Source: Actinobacillus vicugnae | Lineage (GTDB): Bacteria > Pseudomonadota > Gammaproteobacteria > Enterobacterales > Pasteurellaceae | DNA length: 64,000 nucleotides | Assembly: GCF_901687125.1 (NCBI RefSeq) | Contig: NZ_CABFJY010000003.1 | Span: forward strand, 1 to 64,000 | Reading direction: 5' to 3' | Shown here: positions 61,993 to 64,000 of the stretch, piece after piece | Position numbering within the stretch: position 1 is the first letter of the stretch | Layout: each line of letters opens with the position of its first letter | Program-made: the position numbers and the translations under genes | Notes under the pieces: model-generated | What the model was told of the DNA's origin: nothing | Seen by the model: only the letters and a program-made list of their open reading frames with translations | Database searches by the model: none

Positions 61993-64000
61993 ATGTCGAA
62001 AGTAATTAGAGTGGCATTGTCTGTGCCGTTACATCGCTATTTTGATTATTTACTGCCGCCTTTTTTGTCGGCAGTTAAAGGCATGCGTGTTGAAGTGCCG
62101 TTTGGTAATCAAACTAAAATTGGCGTGGTGGTAGATTTTCCTGAAACGAGTGATGTGCCTGCAGATAAACTCAAACCAATTAAAGCAGTGTTAGATTTAG
62201 CGCCTATTTTTGATAAGGAAATTTGGGCGTTGCTGAATTGGGCTGCACGTTATTATCACGCCCCAGTTGGTGAAGTGATGATGAATGCATTGCCTGTTAA
62301 AGTGCGTAATGGTGAGAGTACGCAAAGATCGCAACCTGATTATTTTACGGTAACTCAACGCGGGCGAATGGCACTGATTTCTGGCGAAAACAAGCGGGCG
62401 AAAAAACAGCAAGATTTGCTAGCGGAATTGGCTGAATGTGAAAATTTCTTTGAAAAACCACTCGCTTGTAGTCGATCCGCTTGGAAAGGACTATTTGAGA
62501 AAAACTATATTGAGCCTGTGAATGTGCCGTTTGAAGCACAACATTGGCAAAAAGCATTGCAAAATCGACCGCTTGTAAATAGCGCGAATCGCTTAGTTTT
62601 GAATAAACAGCAAACGTTAGTGGTTAGCCGTTTAACAGTAAAAAATGGCTTTGAGGCTTTTTTACTCAATGGTGTAACGGGTTCGGGTAAAACGGAAGTT
62701 TATTTGCAAGTGATTGAGCAGGTGTTAAACCGTGGTGAACAAGTGCTAGTGCTGGTGCCAGAAATTGGTCTGACACCACAAACAGTACAACGCTTTAAAG
62801 CACGTTTTAATGTAGAAATTGATGTGCTACATTCGAATATGAATGAAACTGAGCGTTTAAACGCTTGGCTTCGGGCAAAAAATGGCGAAACGGCTATTGT
62901 GATTGGCACTCGTTCGGCGTTATTTAGCCAATTTGAAAAATTAGGTTTAATCATCATTGATGAAGAACACGATAGCTCATTTAAACAGCAAGATGGCTGG
63001 CGTTACCATGCAAGGGATTTAGCTATTCTACGAGCGAAAAATTTACAGATTCCGATTATTTTAGGTTCGGCAACACCGAGTTTAGAAAGTGTGCAAAATG
63101 CGCAAAGTGGCAAATTTATCGAACTGGCTTTAACTACTCGGGCGGGCAATGCGCAACAGGTAAAACAGCAGGTGATCGATCTCAAAACCCAGCGAATTAC
63201 TGCGGGGCTTTCCGAACGTTTGCTAACGATGATGAAACGGCATTTGGAACAAGGAAACCAAGTGATGTTGTTTTTAAATCGCCGAGGCTTTGCACCTGTT
63301 TTACTTTGTCACGAATGTGGCTGGATATGCGAATGCGAGGCGTGTCAAAAGCCTTATACTTACCACCAAAAGCAAAGAGTATTGCGTTGTCATCATTGTT
63401 CCTCACAACGCGTTATCCCTCGTCAGTGTGGGCATTGTGGTTCAACTAATTTGATCACCACTGGAGTTGGCACAGAACAATTAGAACAGGTACTTAGTGA
63501 GCAGTTTCCAACTTACCAAATTAGCCGAATAGACCGAGATTCCACTGCACGTAAGGGGGCGCTGGAAAATCATTTAAGCGATATTCGTGAGGGTAAAAGC
63601 CAAATTTTAATTGGTACGCAAATGCTGGCAAAGGGGCATCATTTCCCAAATGTAACTTTGGTGGCGATTGTGAATGTTGACTCTGCGCTTTTCTCGACTG
63701 ATTTCCGAGCGGAAGAGCGCTTGGCACAGCTTTATGTGCAAGTGGCAGGGCGAGCAGGGCGAGCAGAAAAGCAAGGCGAAGTGGTATTACAAACCCATTA
63801 TCCTGAACATCCGTTACTGAAAACATTGTTAGAACAGGGCTATTTAGCCTTTGCGCAAGAAGCACTAAAAATGCGTAAAGTGATGGGGCTGCCGCCTTTT
63901 GCCGCACAAGCCTTGTTAAGAGCAACGGGCAAAGACAATCAGCAAGTGGTAACTCTTTTGCAAAATTTAACCGCTTATTTTCAGCAAAAAAGCATAGAAT
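61993..64000 (+). CDS. priA: Primosomal protein N' (replication restart helicase PriA), 3' end outside window
   Basis: PriA recognises stalled forks and reloads the replisome. About 669 codons are visible, and the gene runs off the window without a stop. An N-terminal DNA-binding domain begins MSKVIRVALSVPLHRYFDYLLPP. The helicase part has Walker A GVTGSGKTEVYL, the DEEH box IIDEEHDSSFKQQDGWRYHARD and the zinc-binding cysteines CHECGWICECEAC plus CHHC and CGHC. Motifs V/VI (GTQMLAKGHHFPNVTLV and VAGRAGRAEKQGEV) are present. No strong ribosome binding site precedes the ATG. Confidence 0.95.
   Translation, partial: MSKVIRVALSVPLHRYFDYLLPPFLSAVKGMRVEVPFGNQTKIGVVVDFPETSDVPADKLKPIKAVLDLAPIFDKEIWALLNWAARYYHAPVGEVMMNALPVKVRNGESTQRSQPDYFTVTQRGRMALISGENKRAKKQQDLLAELAECENFFEKPLACSRSAWKGLFEKNYIEPVNVPFEAQHWQKALQNRPLVNSANRLVLNKQQTLVVSRLTVKNGFEAFLLNGVTGSGKTEVYLQVIEQVLNRGEQVLVLVPEIGLTPQTVQRFKARFNVEIDVLHSNMNETERLNAWLRAKNGETAIVIGTRSALFSQFEKLGLIIIDEEHDSSFKQQDGWRYHARDLAILRAKNLQIPIILGSATPSLESVQNAQSGKFIELALTTRAGNAQQVKQQVIDLKTQRITAGLSERLLTMMKRHLEQGNQVMLFLNRRGFAPVLLCHECGWICECEACQKPYTYHQKQRVLRCHHCSSQRVIPRQCGHCGSTNLITTGVGTEQLEQVLSEQFPTYQISRIDRDSTARKGALENHLSDIREGKSQILIGTQMLAKGHHFPNVTLVAIVNVDSALFSTDFRAEERLAQLYVQVAGRAGRAEKQGEVVLQTHYPEHPLLKTLLEQGYLAFAQEALKMRKVMGLPPFAAQALLRATGKDNQQVVTLLQNLTAYFQQKSIE

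Noticed and set aside
63521-63925. 134-codon minus-strand frame near the window end
   Set aside because: It is antisense to the helicase C-terminal part of priA, which is open to the window end and carries all expected motifs.
1-64000. tRNA, rRNA or riboswitch genes
   Set aside because: No TPsiC-loop/cloverleaf pattern, rRNA segment or recognisable riboswitch core was seen in any gap. A covariance-model scan was not possible, so small RNAs cannot be excluded.

Overview
The window is about 64 kb of an AT-rich chromosome of a Pasteurellaceae bacterium. The clearest marker is the 9-mer ACAAGCGGT and its complement ACCGCTTGT, which recur in many genes and in most gaps. This is the Apl-type DNA uptake signal of the Actinobacillus pleuropneumoniae / Mannheimia / Bibersteinia / Haemophilus ducreyi branch. 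Gene content agrees: Na+-NQR, Rsx/Rnf, a HgbA-type hemoglobin receptor with HugZ, Nrf cytochrome assembly, pyruvate formate-lyase, and HI0073/HI0074-type HEPN-MNT pairs. The species is not decided from sequence. No rRNA, tRNA or CRISPR array was seen. Nearly all genes are ordinary housekeeping genes.

Layout. 1-125: end of an IS3-family element. 0.3-2 kb: add and nfuA, convergent. 2.4-9.7 kb: nqrABCDEF, then the flavin transferase apbE and maturation factor nqrM. 9.7-10.4 kb: an intact HEPN/MNT (HepT/MntA-type) pair. 10.6-11.8 kb: mnmA. 11.9-12.4 kb: decayed small genes. 12.5-15.5 kb: proC, an MFS transporter and an orphan citC (minus strand). 15.7-17.3 kb: rdgC and a HAD phosphatase. 17.4-21 kb: hugZ and hgbA (heme acquisition), then a YhbP-type gene. 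21.8-25.4 kb: nrfE-dsbE-nrfF-nrfG. 25.6-29.6 kb: cyaA and fabB, divergent. 29.7-37.1 kb: rsxABC, a TRIC-channel gene, rsxDGE and lpxM as one tight minus-strand unit. 37.4-42.1 kb: a three-gene type I secretion system without a visible substrate. 42.3-44.6 kb: nrdG and a short nrdD behind two NrdR boxes. 44.6-48 kb: pheA and prlC. 48.1-52.2 kb: focA-pflB-pflA with a perfect FNR box. 52.4-58.7 kb: yqaA-like, htpX, dinB, lysO, menF and alaA. 58.8-61.9 kb: a decaying stretch in which four of five genes are broken. 62 kb to the end: priA, cut by the window edge.

How the genes work together. NqrB/NqrC and RsxD/RsxG carry covalent FMN, and ApbE, encoded beside nqr, is the enzyme that attaches it. 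The window therefore holds two related ion-pumping flavoprotein complexes plus their flavinylation factor. Anaerobic growth is represented by pfl/foc, nrdGD and the Nrf heme-lyase set. No wholly new system is evident. The items most worth checking are the 17-bp duplication that breaks a RarD-like gene, the intact versus broken HEPN/MNT pairs, the near-identical 150-bp repeats in rsxC, the TRIC gene inside the rsx operon, the substrate-less secretion system, and the cryptic gene remnants downstream of citC.
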